Assembly: GCF_018122625.2 (NCBI RefSeq)
Contig: NZ_JAGQFT020000009.1
Span: 62,001-126,000 of the forward strand
Length of the DNA stretch: 64,000 nucleotides
From: Coralloluteibacterium stylophorae
GTDB lineage: Bacteria > Pseudomonadota > Gammaproteobacteria > Xanthomonadales > Xanthomonadaceae
Reading direction: 5' to 3'
Part shown: piece by piece, positions 47,188 to 57,827 of the stretch
Layout: each line of letters opens with the position of its first letter
Numbering within the stretch: position 1 is the stretch's first letter
Notes under the pieces: generated by a model
The model's input: only the letters and a program-made list of their open reading frames with translations
Databases searched by the model: none
Told to the model about the DNA's origin: nothing
Position numbers and translations under genes: made by a program

Positions 47188-48315
47188 TCAGCGCGCGAGG
47201 CGCCGGCGCCATGCCGGCACCTCCTCGTCGAGGAAGGCCTGCGGCCAGCTGCCGTACCAGTCGTAGCCGGTGCGGCGCTCGCGCGGGATGTCCGCGTAGC
47301 GGGCGACGCGCCGGCCCTCGCGCGTGGCCAGCAGCGGGGTGTTGTCGGCGAGATCGTAGAAGCGCGCCCACAGCGGCGGCGCGGTGGCGTCCGCGACCAG
47401 GCGCCGGTCGGTCCGCGAGATGTGGAAGGCGTAGCGCACCTCGGGCGCGGGCACCGTCTCCAGCCGCAGGCCATGCAGCGCCGAGCGTTCGAGCCAGGCG
47501 ATGCCGGCCTCGACCGCGGCGACGACCTCGGGCGAGGGATCCCGGATCGACATCAGGTAGCGCAGCACGGCCACGCTCTCGTCCGACACCAGCGCCGGCA
47601 GCTCGAAGGCGCGGCCCTGCGCCGGCACGAGCGTGGAGGCGTCGTACTGGCCGGCCCAGCCGGTGCGGACGCCGTCCTGCATCACCTGTAGGCGCAGCAG
47701 GCAGGCGTCGCCGCGGGCGATCGCGCGCTGCACCCGGCTGCGGGTGGCGGCATCGAGGAGTCCGGCGTCCGCATCGGCAGCGACGAGCCGTCGCAGCGTG
47801 CCCAGCACGCCGGGCGTCACCGCATCGGCGATGGTGAGGTGCGGGTGGTAGCTCGCGCGCGCCGGCACCGTGTGCGGCCAGCCGCCGCAGCCGTCGAGCT
47901 GGTGGGCGAGGATGAAGTCGAGGCCGCGCCGCGCGCCGTCGCGATGGCGCGCATCGCCGCTGCGGGCCCAGGCTGCGGCGAGGTACTCGACCTGGGTGTA
48001 GACGTTGCGATTGTCGAAGCTGCCGCCGCTGGCCTCGTTCTCCGCCTCGAGCGCCGCCATCTCGTCGGTACCGAGGACGCGCAGCGGGTCGCGGTTCTCG
48101 ATCCAGCCGCCGTCGCGCCGCTGGTACAGCAGGATGTTGTCGGCGATGGCGCGCACCGCGTCGGGCGGATGCCGCGGGTAGTCCCGGCCGTGCAGGTTCT
48201 GCCAGTGGTGGATGCCGTCGGCGAAGCCGTCGAGCGGGATCGGCGGCGCCGCCTGCGCCGCCGCCACGGCGAGGACGAGGGCAAGGGCGTGGACGGACGG
48301 ACGCGGACGCGGCAC
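47188..48315 (-). CDS. Secreted pectate lyase, polysaccharide lyase family 10
   Basis: A 375-aa enzyme with a signal peptide (about 1-22). PL10 features include the early D-G-I-H-H-W-Q-N-L-H-G-R, W-A-G-Q-Y-D-A-S-T-L-V-P-A (about residues 219-231), and the C-terminal R-T-G-Y-D-W-Y-G-S-W-P. It cleaves polygalacturonate by beta-elimination, yielding unsaturated oligogalacturonides. It is the last gene of the PL1-hydratase-TRAP-PL10 operon and converges on uxuB, 10 bp apart. Confidence 0.88.
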   Translation of the reverse strand: MPRPRPSVHALALVLAVAAAQAAPPIPLDGFADGIHHWQNLHGRDYPRHPPDAVRAIADNILLYQRRDGGWIENRDPLRVLGTDEMAALEAENEASGGSFDNRNVYTQVEYLAAAWARSGDARHRDGARRGLDFILAHQLDGCGGWPHTVPARASYHPHLTIADAVTPGVLGTLRRLVAADADAGLLDAATRSRVQRAIARGDACLLRLQVMQDGVRTGWAGQYDASTLVPAQGRAFELPALVSDESVAVLRYLMSIRDPSPEVVAAVEAGIAWLERSALHGLRLETVPAPEVRYAFHISRTDRRLVADATAPPLWARFYDLADNTPLLATREGRRVARYADIPRERRTGYDWYGSWPQAFLDEEVPAWRRRLAR

Positions 48316-48370
48316 TGCTGGAGACTCCCGGCGCGGAACGGGCCGCGGCCGCGCGCGGCCTACGGCGATG

Positions 48371-49651
48371 TCATTTGAACAGCGCCGGCAGCCACAGCGA
48401 CAGCCCGGGCACGAAGATCACCAGCGCCAGCACCGCGATCGCCGCTAGGTAGAACGGCCAGATCCCGCGCAGCGCCTGGGTCACGCTGATGCGGCCGATC
48501 GCCGCGCCGACGAACAGCACCGAGCCCACCGGCGGCGTGATCAGGCCGATGCCGGCGGTGAGGATCAGCACGATGCCGAAGTGGATCGGATCGATGCCGA
48601 AGGCCTTGGCGACCGGCAGGAAGATCGGCGTGGTGATGATGATCAGCGGCGCCATGTCCATGAAGGTGCCGAGCACCAGCAGCACCAGCACGATCAGGAG
48701 CAGGATCGCGATGCGGCTGTCGGCCACCGACTGCAGCGCCTCGACCGCGGCCGCCGGCAGCTGCAGGTAGGCCATCAGCCAGCCGAATGACGCCGCCGCG
48801 GCGATCACGAACAGGATCGCGCCGGTGGAGCGTACCGCGCCGGCGCAGGTCGCCAGGAAGGCGCGGAGCTGGAGCTGGCGATAGGCCAGGGCGGTGACCA
48901 GCAGCGCGTAGACCACCGCGACCGCCGCGCTCTCCACCGCGGTGAAGATGCCTGCGCGGATGCCGCCCAGGATCAGCGCGACCAGCAGCAGGCCGGGCAG
49001 GGCCGCCACCAGCCGCCGCAACACCGCGTGCAAGCCGGGGAAGGCCTCCACCGCGAAGCCGCGGCGTCGGGCGATGACCCAGCCGGTGATGCCCATCGCC
49101 AGCGTCACCATCAGCGCGGGGATGATGCCGGCGGTGAACAGCGAGGCGATCGAGATGCCGCCGCCGGCCGCGGCCGAGTACAGGATCAGGTTGTGCGAGG
49201 GCGGCACCAGCAGCGCCGCCAGCGCCGCCGAGATCGAGACGTTGACCGCGTAGTCCGGCGCGAAGCCGCGCTTGGTCATCTGCGGGATCATGGTGCCGCC
49301 GATGGCCGAGACGTCGGCAATGGCCGAGCCGGACACGCCGCCGAACAGCAGCGAGGCGACCACGTTGACCTGGCCCAGGCCCCCGCGCAGGTGCCCGACC
49401 AGGGAGCTGGCCAGGGCGATGATGCGGTCGGAGATGCCGCCGCGCAGCATGATCTCGCCGGTGAAGATGAACAGCGGGATCGCGATCAGCGAGATCGTCG
49501 CCGCGCCGGAGGCGGTCTGCTGCACGAACACGATCGGCGGCAGGCCGATCCAGGCGAGCGTGGCGAGCGCTGCGCTCGCCAGGGAGAAGCCGACCGGCAC
49601 GCCGAGCAGCAGCAGCACCGCGAACACGCCGAACAGCACCACCACGTCCAT
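48371..49651 (-). CDS. TRAP transporter large permease (DctM type)
   Basis: A 426-aa protein with 12 or more membrane segments, starting V-V-L-F-G-V-F-A-V-L-L-L-L-G-V-P-V-G-F. The family motif A-I-P-L-F-I-F-T-G-E-I-M-L-R-G-G-I (about residues 54-70) and D-M-A-P-L-I-I-I-T-T-P-I-F-L-P near 331 are present. It forms the ion-driven transporter with DctQ- and DctP-type proteins encoded just upstream. Context between two pectate lyases suggests uronates or oligogalacturonides as substrate (inference). Confidence 0.93.
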   Translation of the reverse strand: MDVVVLFGVFAVLLLLGVPVGFSLASAALATLAWIGLPPIVFVQQTASGAATISLIAIPLFIFTGEIMLRGGISDRIIALASSLVGHLRGGLGQVNVVASLLFGGVSGSAIADVSAIGGTMIPQMTKRGFAPDYAVNVSISAALAALLVPPSHNLILYSAAAGGGISIASLFTAGIIPALMVTLAMGITGWVIARRRGFAVEAFPGLHAVLRRLVAALPGLLLVALILGGIRAGIFTAVESAAVAVVYALLVTALAYRQLQLRAFLATCAGAVRSTGAILFVIAAAASFGWLMAYLQLPAAAVEALQSVADSRIAILLLIVLVLLVLGTFMDMAPLIIITTPIFLPVAKAFGIDPIHFGIVLILTAGIGLITPPVGSVLFVGAAIGRISVTQALRGIWPFYLAAIAVLALVIFVPGLSLWLPALFK

Positions 49652-50145
49652 CACTCCGCCTCCGTTTCGTATGCGGGCGGCACCGGCTGCACAAGGCGCT
49701 CGAGCCCGAACAGCGCGACCAGCGCGCCGCCGATGCAGATCGGCAGGAACATCAGTCCCTGCGGCAGCGGTGCGCCCGCCATCGGCGCGTCCCAGTCGGC
49801 CAGCAGCAGCTGCAGTCCCCATGCCGCGAGCGCGGCGCCGATCGCGATCACCACCACGCTCGCCAGCGCGCGCAGGGCGCGCGCCAGCGGCGGCGGCGCG
49901 AGCTGCACCAGCAGGAAGAAGCCGAAGTGCGAGTTGGCGCGCACGCACACCGCCGCGCCGAACATCATCGTGGTCGACATCAGCAGCAGGGTCACCGGCT
50001 CGGTCCAGCCCGGCGAGTCGTTGAGCACGTAGCGCGCGAACACCTGCCAGGCCTGCACCAGCGCCATGCCCACCAGGCCGATGCCGGCGACGGCCGTGGC
50101 CGCCTGCGCCAGGCGCGCGAGCGCCCGATGAAGTCCGCCCGTCAT
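49651..50145 (-). CDS. TRAP transporter small permease (DctQ type)
   Basis: A 164-aa protein with four membrane helices, with W-Q-V-F-A-R-Y-V-L-N-D-S-P-G-W-T-E near residues 38-54, the DctQ hallmark. Its stop shares a base with the DctM ATG, and its ATG is 1 bp from the DctP stop. Confidence 0.9.
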   Translation of the reverse strand: MTGGLHRALARLAQAATAVAGIGLVGMALVQAWQVFARYVLNDSPGWTEPVTLLLMSTTMMFGAAVCVRANSHFGFFLLVQLAPPPLARALRALASVVVIAIGAALAAWGLQLLLADWDAPMAGAPLPQGLMFLPICIGGALVALFGLERLVQPVPPAYETEAE

Positions 50146-50146
50146 C

Positions 50147-51130
50147 TCAGGCCTCCCGCAGTGCGTGGTACAGGCGCCGCAGCGCGGCATCCCGGAGGTA
50201 GGGCGCCACGATCGGTTCGGCGGCACGCCGGAACGCGTCGCGGTCGACCTCGTTGAAGGCGATGCCGGCGTCCAGCACCGCCTGCCGCGACGCGGCTTCG
50301 CTCGCGTCCCACAGGCCGCGCATGTAGGGCACCGAGCGCGCGGCGGCGTCGAGCACGAGGTCGCGGTCGGCGGGCGGCAGCGCGTCGAAGCGCTGCTTCG
50401 ACATCAACAGCACCTCCGGCGCGTACGAATGCTCCGACTGCGACCAGTAGCGCGCGACCTCGAACTGGCGACTGGTGTGGAAGGTCTGCCAGTTGTTCTC
50501 GGCGCCGTCGATGAGCCGGGTGCCGAGCGCCGAGAACACGTCGCCGTAGGGCAGGGGCGTGGCGTTGGCGCCGAGGCCGCCGACCACGTCCATGAAGATG
50601 TCCGAGGGCGGCGTACGGATCTTCAGCCCGTCGAGGTCCTCCGGCACCACGATCGGGCGCTGGGTGTTGTAGAAGCAGCGCGCGCCGGAGTCGTAGTAGG
50701 CCAGGCCGACCAGCCCGCGCGCGGCGAAGGCATCCAGGATCTCGCGCCCGATCGGCCCGTCGAGCCCGCGGTGCAGGTGGTCGGCTGACTCGAACACGTA
50801 GGGCAGGGCCAGCACGCGGGTGAGCGGGAAGGCGTTGTTGAGGGCGGCGACGTTCACGCGGACCAGGTCGAGCGCGCCGAAGCGGGCGAGGTTGACGGTG
50901 TCGCCCTCGCGCCCGATCTGCCCGGCGTGGTACATGCGCAGGCCGATGCGCCCGTCGGTCGCGCGCGCCAGCTCCCCGCCCATCCATTCGACCGCGCGCA
51001 CCGTCGGATAGTCGGCGACGTGCACGTCGGCGGCGGTCAGGGTCAGCGGGGCCGGCGCCGCGGTCGCGCCGCGCCAGCCCAGCGCGGCCAGCGCCGCGCC
51101 CGCGGCGAGGACTCCGCGGCGCGAGATCAC
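50147..51130 (-). CDS. TRAP transporter substrate-binding protein (DctP type)
   Basis: A 327-aa periplasmic binding protein with a twin-arginine-like signal (S-R-R-G-V-L-A-A) and cleavage after about residue 24. The DctP fold is supported by Y-H-A-G-Q-I-G-R-E-G-D-T-V and by L-K-I-R-T-P-P-S-D-I-F, with the conserved Arg that binds the substrate carboxylate. The start codon is GTG, overlapping the stop of the hydratase gene. Confidence 0.92.
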   Translation of the reverse strand: MISRRGVLAAGAALAALGWRGATAAPAPLTLTAADVHVADYPTVRAVEWMGGELARATDGRIGLRMYHAGQIGREGDTVNLARFGALDLVRVNVAALNNAFPLTRVLALPYVFESADHLHRGLDGPIGREILDAFAARGLVGLAYYDSGARCFYNTQRPIVVPEDLDGLKIRTPPSDIFMDVVGGLGANATPLPYGDVFSALGTRLIDGAENNWQTFHTSRQFEVARYWSQSEHSYAPEVLLMSKQRFDALPPADRDLVLDAAARSVPYMRGLWDASEAASRQAVLDAGIAFNEVDRDAFRRAAEPIVAPYLRDAALRRLYHALREA

Positions 51131-51927
51131 CGCGCCGCGTCCTCGGCCGCCGCCGCCACCGCATGGCAGCGGATAGGCGCGAGCTCGCCGCAGCGCACCT
51201 CGGCGTGCTGGCCGACCGCGATCGGATGGATGCCGGTGGCCGCGCCGGTGGTGACCAGGTCGCCGGCGCGCAGCGGCCGGCCGCGGCGCGCGCAGCGGTT
51301 GAGCGCGAAGGCGAACGCCGCCAGCGGGCCGCCGGGAATCGAGCCGGGCCGACCGCGCCCGACCTCGACGCCGTCGAGCAGCGTGCGGCATTCCGGGCCG
51401 TCGGCATCCCAGCCGGCCAGCTCCGGGCCGAGGATCAGGCCGGCGTTGTTGCCGAAGTCGGAGACGGTCACGCCCGGGCCGTGGTCGTTGATGCCGGCGA
51501 AGGGGCTGGCCGCGAACTCCACGCCGATGTGCAGCGCGCCGACCAGGCCGGCCGCGGCCTCGGCGGTCCAGTCGAGCCGGCGCGGATCGGCGTCGCGGGC
51601 GACGCGGACCACGTACTCCGCCTCCACCGCGGCGAAGCCGCCGTCGATCACCGGCAGCGCGACGGGATCTCCGGCGCGGCCCACGCGCCGGGCGAACACC
51701 GGCCCGACCAGGCGCTCCTCCGGATAGCGCTCGCGCCACGTCGGCGCGATGGCGCCGACCTTCCAGCCGGCCACGGCGTCGCCCCAGCGCCCGATCGCGG
51801 CGTCCTGGATGGCGTAGGCTGCATCGAGATCGGCCGGGATCGGGCCGGGATAGGTCGGCAGCGCACGCGCCTCGCGGCGCGCGGCGACGAAGGCGGTGGC
51901 GATCGCGTTGGCGTCAGCCGTGGTCAT
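51127..51927 (-). CDS. FAH/MhpD-family 2-keto-4-pentenoate hydratase-like protein
   Basis: A 266-aa protein of the fumarylacetoacetate hydrolase fold, hydratase branch. The early G-W-K-V-G-A (about 54-59) and the metal-site E-A-E-Y-V near residue 101 are typical; [12 protein letters not shown] near 147 is the usual later site. It is placed between a PL1 lyase (14-bp overlap) and the TRAP binding protein (4-nt overlap), an unusual setting for an aromatic meta-cleavage enzyme, so it may act on a keto-deoxyuronate. This function is inference. Confidence 0.82.
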   Translation of the reverse strand: MTTADANAIATAFVAARREARALPTYPGPIPADLDAAYAIQDAAIGRWGDAVAGWKVGAIAPTWRERYPEERLVGPVFARRVGRAGDPVALPVIDGGFAAVEAEYVVRVARDADPRRLDWTAEAAAGLVGALHIGVEFAASPFAGINDHGPGVTVSDFGNNAGLILGPELAGWDADGPECRTLLDGVEVGRGRPGSIPGGPLAAFAFALNRCARRGRPLRAGDLVTTGAATGIHPIAVGQHAEVRCGELAPIRCHAVAAAAEDAAR

Positions 51928-53194
51928 CGAAGCCTCCCTTGGGCGTGAGCGTGTCGAGATCCCAGTCGGCGGGATCGAAGGCGCGGCGGGTCTCCTCGTA
52001 GGCGGGGTAGCCGCCGACCTGGTCCTGGCTGTCGAGGATGCGGCCGCGGCCCTCGACCACGTCGGCGATGATCCGGATGTCGTGCGGATCGCGGTCCCAC
52101 GGCCGCGCGCCGGCCTCGGCGAGCACGGCCTCCTCGACCTCCGCGGCCGGACGCAGCGCGAAGCCGCGCGGCAGGTCCATGCCCGTGTCGGTCTCGACCA
52201 GGCGCGCGGGACCGGTGGTGTAGCGCCCGCTCGTGGGCAGCGGCTGGCCGAAGCGGTCGACCGCGATGTTGTCGGCGAGATGCGCGCGCAGGTCGCCGCT
52301 GCCGCCGAAGGTCAGCAGCGGCAGGCCCTCCGCCGTGTCCATGCCACCGCGCAGGACGTTGCCGCGGATGTCCATCACGCCGTCCTGGTAGTCCTCGCCT
52401 TCCCACTCCCAGGCGATCAGGTTGTAGTGGATCGCGCGCTGGCCGGGGTTGTAGATCAGGTTGTTGAGGACCGCGCCGTGGACGCCGCCCTTGAACAGCG
52501 GGTTGCGCTCGAAGTTGTGGGCGAACAGGTTGCCGGTCATCAGGATGCCGGTGGCGTTGTCGTGGACCAGCACGCCCTTGGAGTGCTCGCCCTTGGCATG
52601 CGTCGCATGCGCCAGCGCCTCGGCGATCAGGTTGTTGCTGAAGGTGATGCGGTGCGAGGTCGCCTCGCGCCAGTCCGCCGGACCGCCGCCATCGAAGCGC
52701 GGACCGGAGGCCGAGCCGTTCTCGTCGATCGCCCAGGTCAGCGAGTTGTGGTCGAAGACCACGTCGTGCGCGCCCGAGGCGGAGAGGCCGTCGGATTCCC
52801 ATTCGCCGCGTGCGGCGCCGGCGTCGCCCGGCCGGATGTGCAGGTGCTGCACGATCACGTCGTGGGTGCGCACGCCGATGCCGCCGCGGATCAGGGTGAT
52901 GCCGGGCGAGGGGGCGGTCTGCCCGGCGACGGTGACTTCGGGCTCGGTGATGGTGATGCCCTTGCGGTCGAGATCGATCACGCCGCCGACCTCGAACACC
53001 ACGATGCGGCGCCCGCGCTCGGCCAGCGCCGCGCGCAGCGAACCGGGGCCGTCGGCGGCGAGCGTGGTCACCCGCACGATGCGGCCGCCGCGGCCGCCGT
53101 CGGTCTGCGCCCACTGTGCGGCGGCGACGGCAGGCAGCGCCGCGAACAGCAGGCCCAGGGCCAGGGCGGGCAAGGCGAGGCGGCGCAGGATCAT
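51914..53194 (-). CDS. Secreted pectate lyase, PL1 family
   Basis: A 426-aa right-handed beta-helix protein with a signal peptide (about 1-26). PL1-type features are the early [20 protein letters not shown] near 64, and [11 protein letters not shown]. It cleaves pectate extracellularly or in the periplasm. AAGGAG precedes the ATG. It is the first gene of the minus-strand operon ending with PL10; two operators (53396, 53429) lie upstream, shared with divergent kdgK. Confidence 0.85.
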   Translation of the reverse strand: MILRRLALPALALGLLFAALPAVAAAQWAQTDGGRGGRIVRVTTLAADGPGSLRAALAERGRRIVVFEVGGVIDLDRKGITITEPEVTVAGQTAPSPGITLIRGGIGVRTHDVIVQHLHIRPGDAGAARGEWESDGLSASGAHDVVFDHNSLTWAIDENGSASGPRFDGGGPADWREATSHRITFSNNLIAEALAHATHAKGEHSKGVLVHDNATGILMTGNLFAHNFERNPLFKGGVHGAVLNNLIYNPGQRAIHYNLIAWEWEGEDYQDGVMDIRGNVLRGGMDTAEGLPLLTFGGSGDLRAHLADNIAVDRFGQPLPTSGRYTTGPARLVETDTGMDLPRGFALRPAAEVEEAVLAEAGARPWDRDPHDIRIIADVVEGRGRILDSQDQVGGYPAYEETRRAFDPADWDLDTLTPKGGFDDHG

Positions 53195-53395
53195 GCGGGA
53201 ATCTCCTTCGGAAGACGTTGTCGCGGGCCGCGCTGCGGCCACGGCGCTGGAAGCGGCGCGGTCGCACCCGGTGACGCGGGGAAGACTGCGGCGCACGCCG
53301 CCCTCACCTGGCGCCTCGGCGCACGTGGCTGTGCATGGCTGCGACCCCCTCCGATCCGCGTCCGCCGCAGCGCTGCCGGCGGCTGGTATGACGTG

Positions 53396-53410
53396 ATGAC
53401 ACCGGTAACA
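53396..53410 (+). promoter_or_regulatory. Uronate operator C (PL1/kdgK region)
   Basis: ATGACACCGGTAACA, matching 12 of 15 bases of operators A and B. Confidence 0.65.
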
Positions 53411-53428
53411 TCGGCCACAATCGCTGCA

Positions 53429-53443
53429 GTGACACCGGTGGTC
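53429..53443 (+). promoter_or_regulatory. Uronate operator D (PL1/kdgK region)
   Basis: GTGACACCGGTGGTC, sharing the TGACACCGGT core with the others but diverging on the 3' side. Its centre is 33 bp from operator C, about three helical turns. Confidence 0.55.
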
Positions 53444-53630
53444 AAAAACGCTACCAGACACCGCAGCGCAGCAACAAGAAGGTCGCCCGGCGTGTTCGAA
53501 TGCGCGCTTCGACCGCGCCGGAACATGCGCGGCTGGCGACTTTTCCGGCGTGGCGATGGCGCGCGCCGGTCGATGCTGCAGGCCAGCATCGACGTCGCGA
53601 CGACCATGACGATCACAATCGGGAGGAGAA

Positions 53631-54650
53631 ATGGCGGCTCGCATCGTGTGCTTCGGGGAACTCCTGCTGCGGCTGTCCGCACCCGGCCGGCAGCTGCTGC
53701 TGCAGTCGCCCCAGCTCGACGTCCATGTCGGTGGGGCGGAGGCCAACGTCGCCGTCGCGCTGGCGCGCTGGGGCCATGCGGTGCGATTCGCCAGCGTGGT
53801 CGCCGACAACCCGCTCGGCGGCGCCGCGCTCGGCGAACTGCGCCGGCACGGCGTCGACACCGCGCGCGTGCTGCGCGCACCGGGCCGCATGGGCCTGTAT
53901 TTCCTCTCGCCGGGGGCGGTGCACCGCGCGAGCGAAGTGGTCTACGACCGCGCGCGCTCGGCCTTCGCCGAAGCCGCGGCCGATGCGATCGACTGGGACG
54001 CCGCGCTCGAGGGCGCCGACCATTTCCACCTGTCCGGCGTCACCCCCGCGCTCGGTCCGGCCAGCGCGGAGGCGGCCCTGCGGGCGGCGCGCGCCGCCCG
54101 CGCGGCGGGGCTGACGGTGTCCTTCGACGGCAACTACCGCGGGCGCCTGTGGCAGGCCTGGCAGGGCGACGCGCCGGCCCTGCTGCGCCAGCTCATGGCC
54201 GAGGCCGACATCGCCTTCGCCGACCACCGCGACTTCGCCCTGGTGCTCGGCCGCAGCTTCGATGCCGAGGATCCCGAGCGCCGCTTCGCCGAGGCCGCCG
54301 ACGCCGCGTTCGCCGCCTTCCCGAATCTGCGCCGCATCGCCTGCACCCGCCGCGACGTGCACAGCGTCGACCACCATGCGCTGTGCGCACGGATGGCGGT
54401 GCGCGACGGCGCGCGCCACGCCACGCCCGGCTATACGGTCGCGGGCATCGTCGACCGCATCGGCGGCGGCGACGCCTTCGCCGCCGGCGTGCTGCACGGC
54501 CTGCGCAGCGGCATGGACGACGACGCCGCCCTCCGCTTCGGCCTCGCTTCCGGCGTACTCAAGCACTCCCTTCCCGGCGACTTCATGCTGCTGGACGCCA
54601 GCGACATCGCCGCCTTCGTCGCGACCGGCCAGTTCGACGTGCGGCGCTGA
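53631..54650 (+). CDS. kdgK: 2-dehydro-3-deoxygluconokinase KdgK (PfkB family)
   Basis: A 339-aa sugar kinase that phosphorylates KDG to KDPG. The N-terminal [15 protein letters not shown] motif (about residues 36-50) and the C-terminal PfkB signature [12 protein letters not shown] (catalytic Asp about 281) identify the family. Placement with kduD and uxaA, which make KDG, supports the assignment. A strong GGGAGGAGAA site precedes the ATG. It stands alone, followed by the tandem repeat. Confidence 0.9.
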   Translation: MAARIVCFGELLLRLSAPGRQLLLQSPQLDVHVGGAEANVAVALARWGHAVRFASVVADNPLGGAALGELRRHGVDTARVLRAPGRMGLYFLSPGAVHRASEVVYDRARSAFAEAAADAIDWDAALEGADHFHLSGVTPALGPASAEAALRAARAARAAGLTVSFDGNYRGRLWQAWQGDAPALLRQLMAEADIAFADHRDFALVLGRSFDAEDPERRFAEAADAAFAAFPNLRRIACTRRDVHSVDHHALCARMAVRDGARHATPGYTVAGIVDRIGGGDAFAAGVLHGLRSGMDDDAALRFGLASGVLKHSLPGDFMLLDASDIAAFVATGQFDVRR

Positions 54651-54734
54651 GGGGAGAGGGCGGGCGACGCGGGGCATGGGGCGTGGCGCTCGGGACATGG
54701 ACGCCGCCCCCAGCGCCCAGGCGCGACCCGCAAG

Positions 54735-54853
54735 TCCCGATTCCCGATTCCCGATTCCCAATTCCCAATTCCCAATTCCCAATTCCCAATTCCCAATTCC
54801 CGTTTCCCGTTTCCCGTTTCCCGTTTCCCGTTTCCCGTTCCCCGTTCCCCCTT
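54735..54853 (+). repeat. Tandem 7-bp minisatellite, 17 units
   Basis: Consecutive 7-mers fall into homogeneous blocks: TCCCGAT x3, TCCCAAT x6, TCCCGTT x6, then CCCCGTT and CCCCCTT. The abrupt block borders suggest repeated slippage or expansion events. It lies between kdgK (stop at 54648-54650) and the ABC operon, ending 22 bp before operator E. The rest of the 54651-54964 gap holds no gene. The units are complementary to those of the inverted repeat at 38210-38316. Confidence 0.9.
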
Positions 54854-54875
54854 CCCGCCCCACCCGCGATTGCGC

Positions 54876-54890
54876 ATGACACCGGTTTCC
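54876..54890 (+). promoter_or_regulatory. Uronate operator E (ABC transporter operon)
   Basis: ATGACACCGGTTTCC, 14 of 15 matches to operators A and B, 74 bp upstream of the GTG start of the ABC ATPase gene. Confidence 0.65.
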
Positions 54891-54964
54891 CCTCAACATG
54901 CCCGACGCGATCCGGCGACCCGTGCCGACAGAGCTGCGGGCGTCCGGGGCATCGGAGGGTCCAC

Positions 54965-56067
<1,103 letters not shown>

Positions 56068-56071
<4 letters not shown>

Positions 56072-56964
56072 TCTACGCCGACCGCCGCAGCGGCCTGCTC
56101 TACCTGATGCCCTTCCTGCTCGGGCTGCTGGCCTTCACCCTGTTCCCGTTCGTGGCCTCGCTGCTGCTGAGCCTGTCGGACTACCAGCTGCAGGATCCGG
56201 TCGGCGAGGCCGGCTTCATCGGCGCGGCCAACTACGCGGCCATGGCGCAGGACCCGACCTTCCACCGCTCGCTCGGCGTGACCGTGGTCTACGTGCTGGT
56301 GACGGTGCCGCTGAAGCTCGCCTTCGCGCTGTTCATCGCCTTCGTCCTCAACTTCCGCCTGCGCGCGATCGGCCTGTTCCGCACCGCCTACTACCTGCCC
56401 TCGATCCTCGGCGGCAGCGTGGCGATTGCGGTGGTGTGGCGCTACGTGTTCGCCGGCGACGGCCTGCTCAACCAGGCGCTGGAGGCGATCGGCCTGGATG
56501 GGGTCAACTGGCTCGGCGAGCCGGGCTATGCGATGGCGACCATCGTGGCGCTGCGGCTGTGGCAGTTCGGCTCGGCGATGGTGGTGTTCCTCGCCGGCCT
56601 GCAGGCGATCCCGGACGACCTCTACGAGGCCGCGCGGCTGGACGGTGCGTCGCTGTGGCAGACCTTCCTGCGGGTGACCCTGCCGCTGCTGACGCCGGTG
56701 ATCTTCTTCAACTTCATCATGCAGATGGTGCAGGCGTTCCAGGAGTTCAACGGGCCCTACATCATCACCGGCGGCGGTCCGCTGAAGTCGACCTACCTGC
56801 TGCCGATGATGATCTACGAGGAGGCGTTCAAGTACTTCGACGTCGGCTACGCCAGCGCGCTGTCGTGGGCGCTGTTCACGATCATCGCGGTGCTGACCGC
56901 CATCGCCTTCCTGTCGTCGAAGTACTGGGTGTTCTACGCCAACGAGCGCGGGGACGACGCATGA
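56068..56964 (+). CDS. Sugar ABC transporter permease (MalF type)
   Basis: A 298-aa inner-membrane permease with six helices. The EAA loop is [14 protein letters not shown] near residues 189-202, the contact site for the ATPase. Its context with pectin genes resembles the TogM-type oligogalacturonide importer. It overlaps its neighbours by ATGA at both ends. Confidence 0.92.
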
Positions 56965-57827
56965 GCGCGGTCGCGCCCGCGACCGCGCGCGCCGCGCGCT
57001 GGCTGCAGCCGGCGCTGCGCTACACGGTGCTGGTCGTGGTCGGCCTGCTGATGCTGTACCCGCTGTTCTGGATGGTCGGCGGCGCGTTCAAGCCCAACCA
57101 CGAGATCTTCGGCTCGATCGGCTTCATCCCCCAGGATCCGACGCTGGAGGGCGTGCGCGAGGGCTGGCGCACCAGCACCGAGTACAGCTTCGCGACCTAC
57201 CTCGCCAACACCTTCCGCATCGTGATCCCCAAGGTCATCGTCACCGTGATCTCGTCGGTGCTGGTGGCCTTCGGCTTCGCCCGCTTCAACGTGCCGGGGA
57301 AGAAGCTGCTGTTCGCGGCGCTGATCGCCACCGTGCTGCTGCCCAAGAGCGTGCTGCTGATCCCGCAGTACCTCATGTTCCGCGAGCTCGGCTGGCTCGA
57401 TACCTTCCTGCCGCTGTACGTGCCGTCGGCGTTCGCGACCGAGGGCTTCTTCGTGTTCCTGATCATCCAGTTCATGCGCGGGCTGCCGCGCGAGCTGGAG
57501 GAAGCCGCGGTGATCGACGGCTGCAACAGCCTGCAGGTGCTCTGGCACGTGGTCGTGCCGCTGCTGGTGCCGGCGATGATCGCGGTCGCGCTGTTCCAGT
57601 TCATGTGGACGATGAACGACTTCATCGGACCGCTGGTCTACCTGTCGAGCGTGGAGCACTACCCCGTCTCGCTCGCCCTGAAGATGTCGATCGACGTCAC
57701 CGAGGCGACGAGCTGGAACCAGATCCTGGCGATGTCGACGATCGCGCTGATGCCCTCGCTGATCCTGTTCTTCCTCGCCCAGAAGTATTTCGTCGAGGGC
57801 ACCACGGCCGGGGCGGTGAAGGGATGA
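56961..57827 (+). CDS. Sugar ABC transporter permease (MalG type)
   Basis: A 288-aa permease with six helices and the EAA loop E-E-A-A-V-I-D-G-C-N-S-L-Q-V-L near residues 179-193. It starts with a variable cytoplasmic N-terminus, then L-M-L-Y-P-L-F-W-M-V-G-G-A-F-K, the usual MalG-type opening. It partners the preceding permease. Confidence 0.92.
   Translation: MSAVAPATARAARWLQPALRYTVLVVVGLLMLYPLFWMVGGAFKPNHEIFGSIGFIPQDPTLEGVREGWRTSTEYSFATYLANTFRIVIPKVIVTVISSVLVAFGFARFNVPGKKLLFAALIATVLLPKSVLLIPQYLMFRELGWLDTFLPLYVPSAFATEGFFVFLIIQFMRGLPRELEEAAVIDGCNSLQVLWHVVVPLLVPAMIAVALFQFMWTMNDFIGPLVYLSSVEHYPVSLALKMSIDVTEATSWNQILAMSTIALMPSLILFFLAQKYFVEGTTAGAVKG

Larger units (their letters stand above)
53195..53630. 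other. 436-bp divergent promoter region of PL1 and kdgK
   Basis: The region holds no gene. Two operator boxes 33 bp apart (53396-53410 and 53429-53443) lie near the PL1 side, with a short AT-richer segment (CAAAAACGC) between them and kdgK. AAGGAG serves PL1 and GGGAGGAGAA serves kdgK. The two units are probably regulated together by the LacI-family protein. Confidence 0.6.

Noticed and set aside
54735-54853. Possible CRISPR array
   Set aside because: Units are 7 bp, directly abutting and without spacers; no cas genes are near.
54735-54853. Coding interpretation of the tandem repeat (repeating Pro/Phe/Ile/Pro peptide)
   Set aside because: The 7-bp period rotates the frame, so any peptide is a by-product; no start or ribosome binding site serves it.
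51896-54964. A plus-strand frame stays open from 51896 to the ABC ATPase gene
   Set aside because: It is antisense to the hydratase and PL1 genes, passes through kdgK in another frame and the 7-bp repeat, and has Ala/Arg/Gly-biased composition; GC-rich DNA rarely has stops. Only the portion from GTG 54965 is real.
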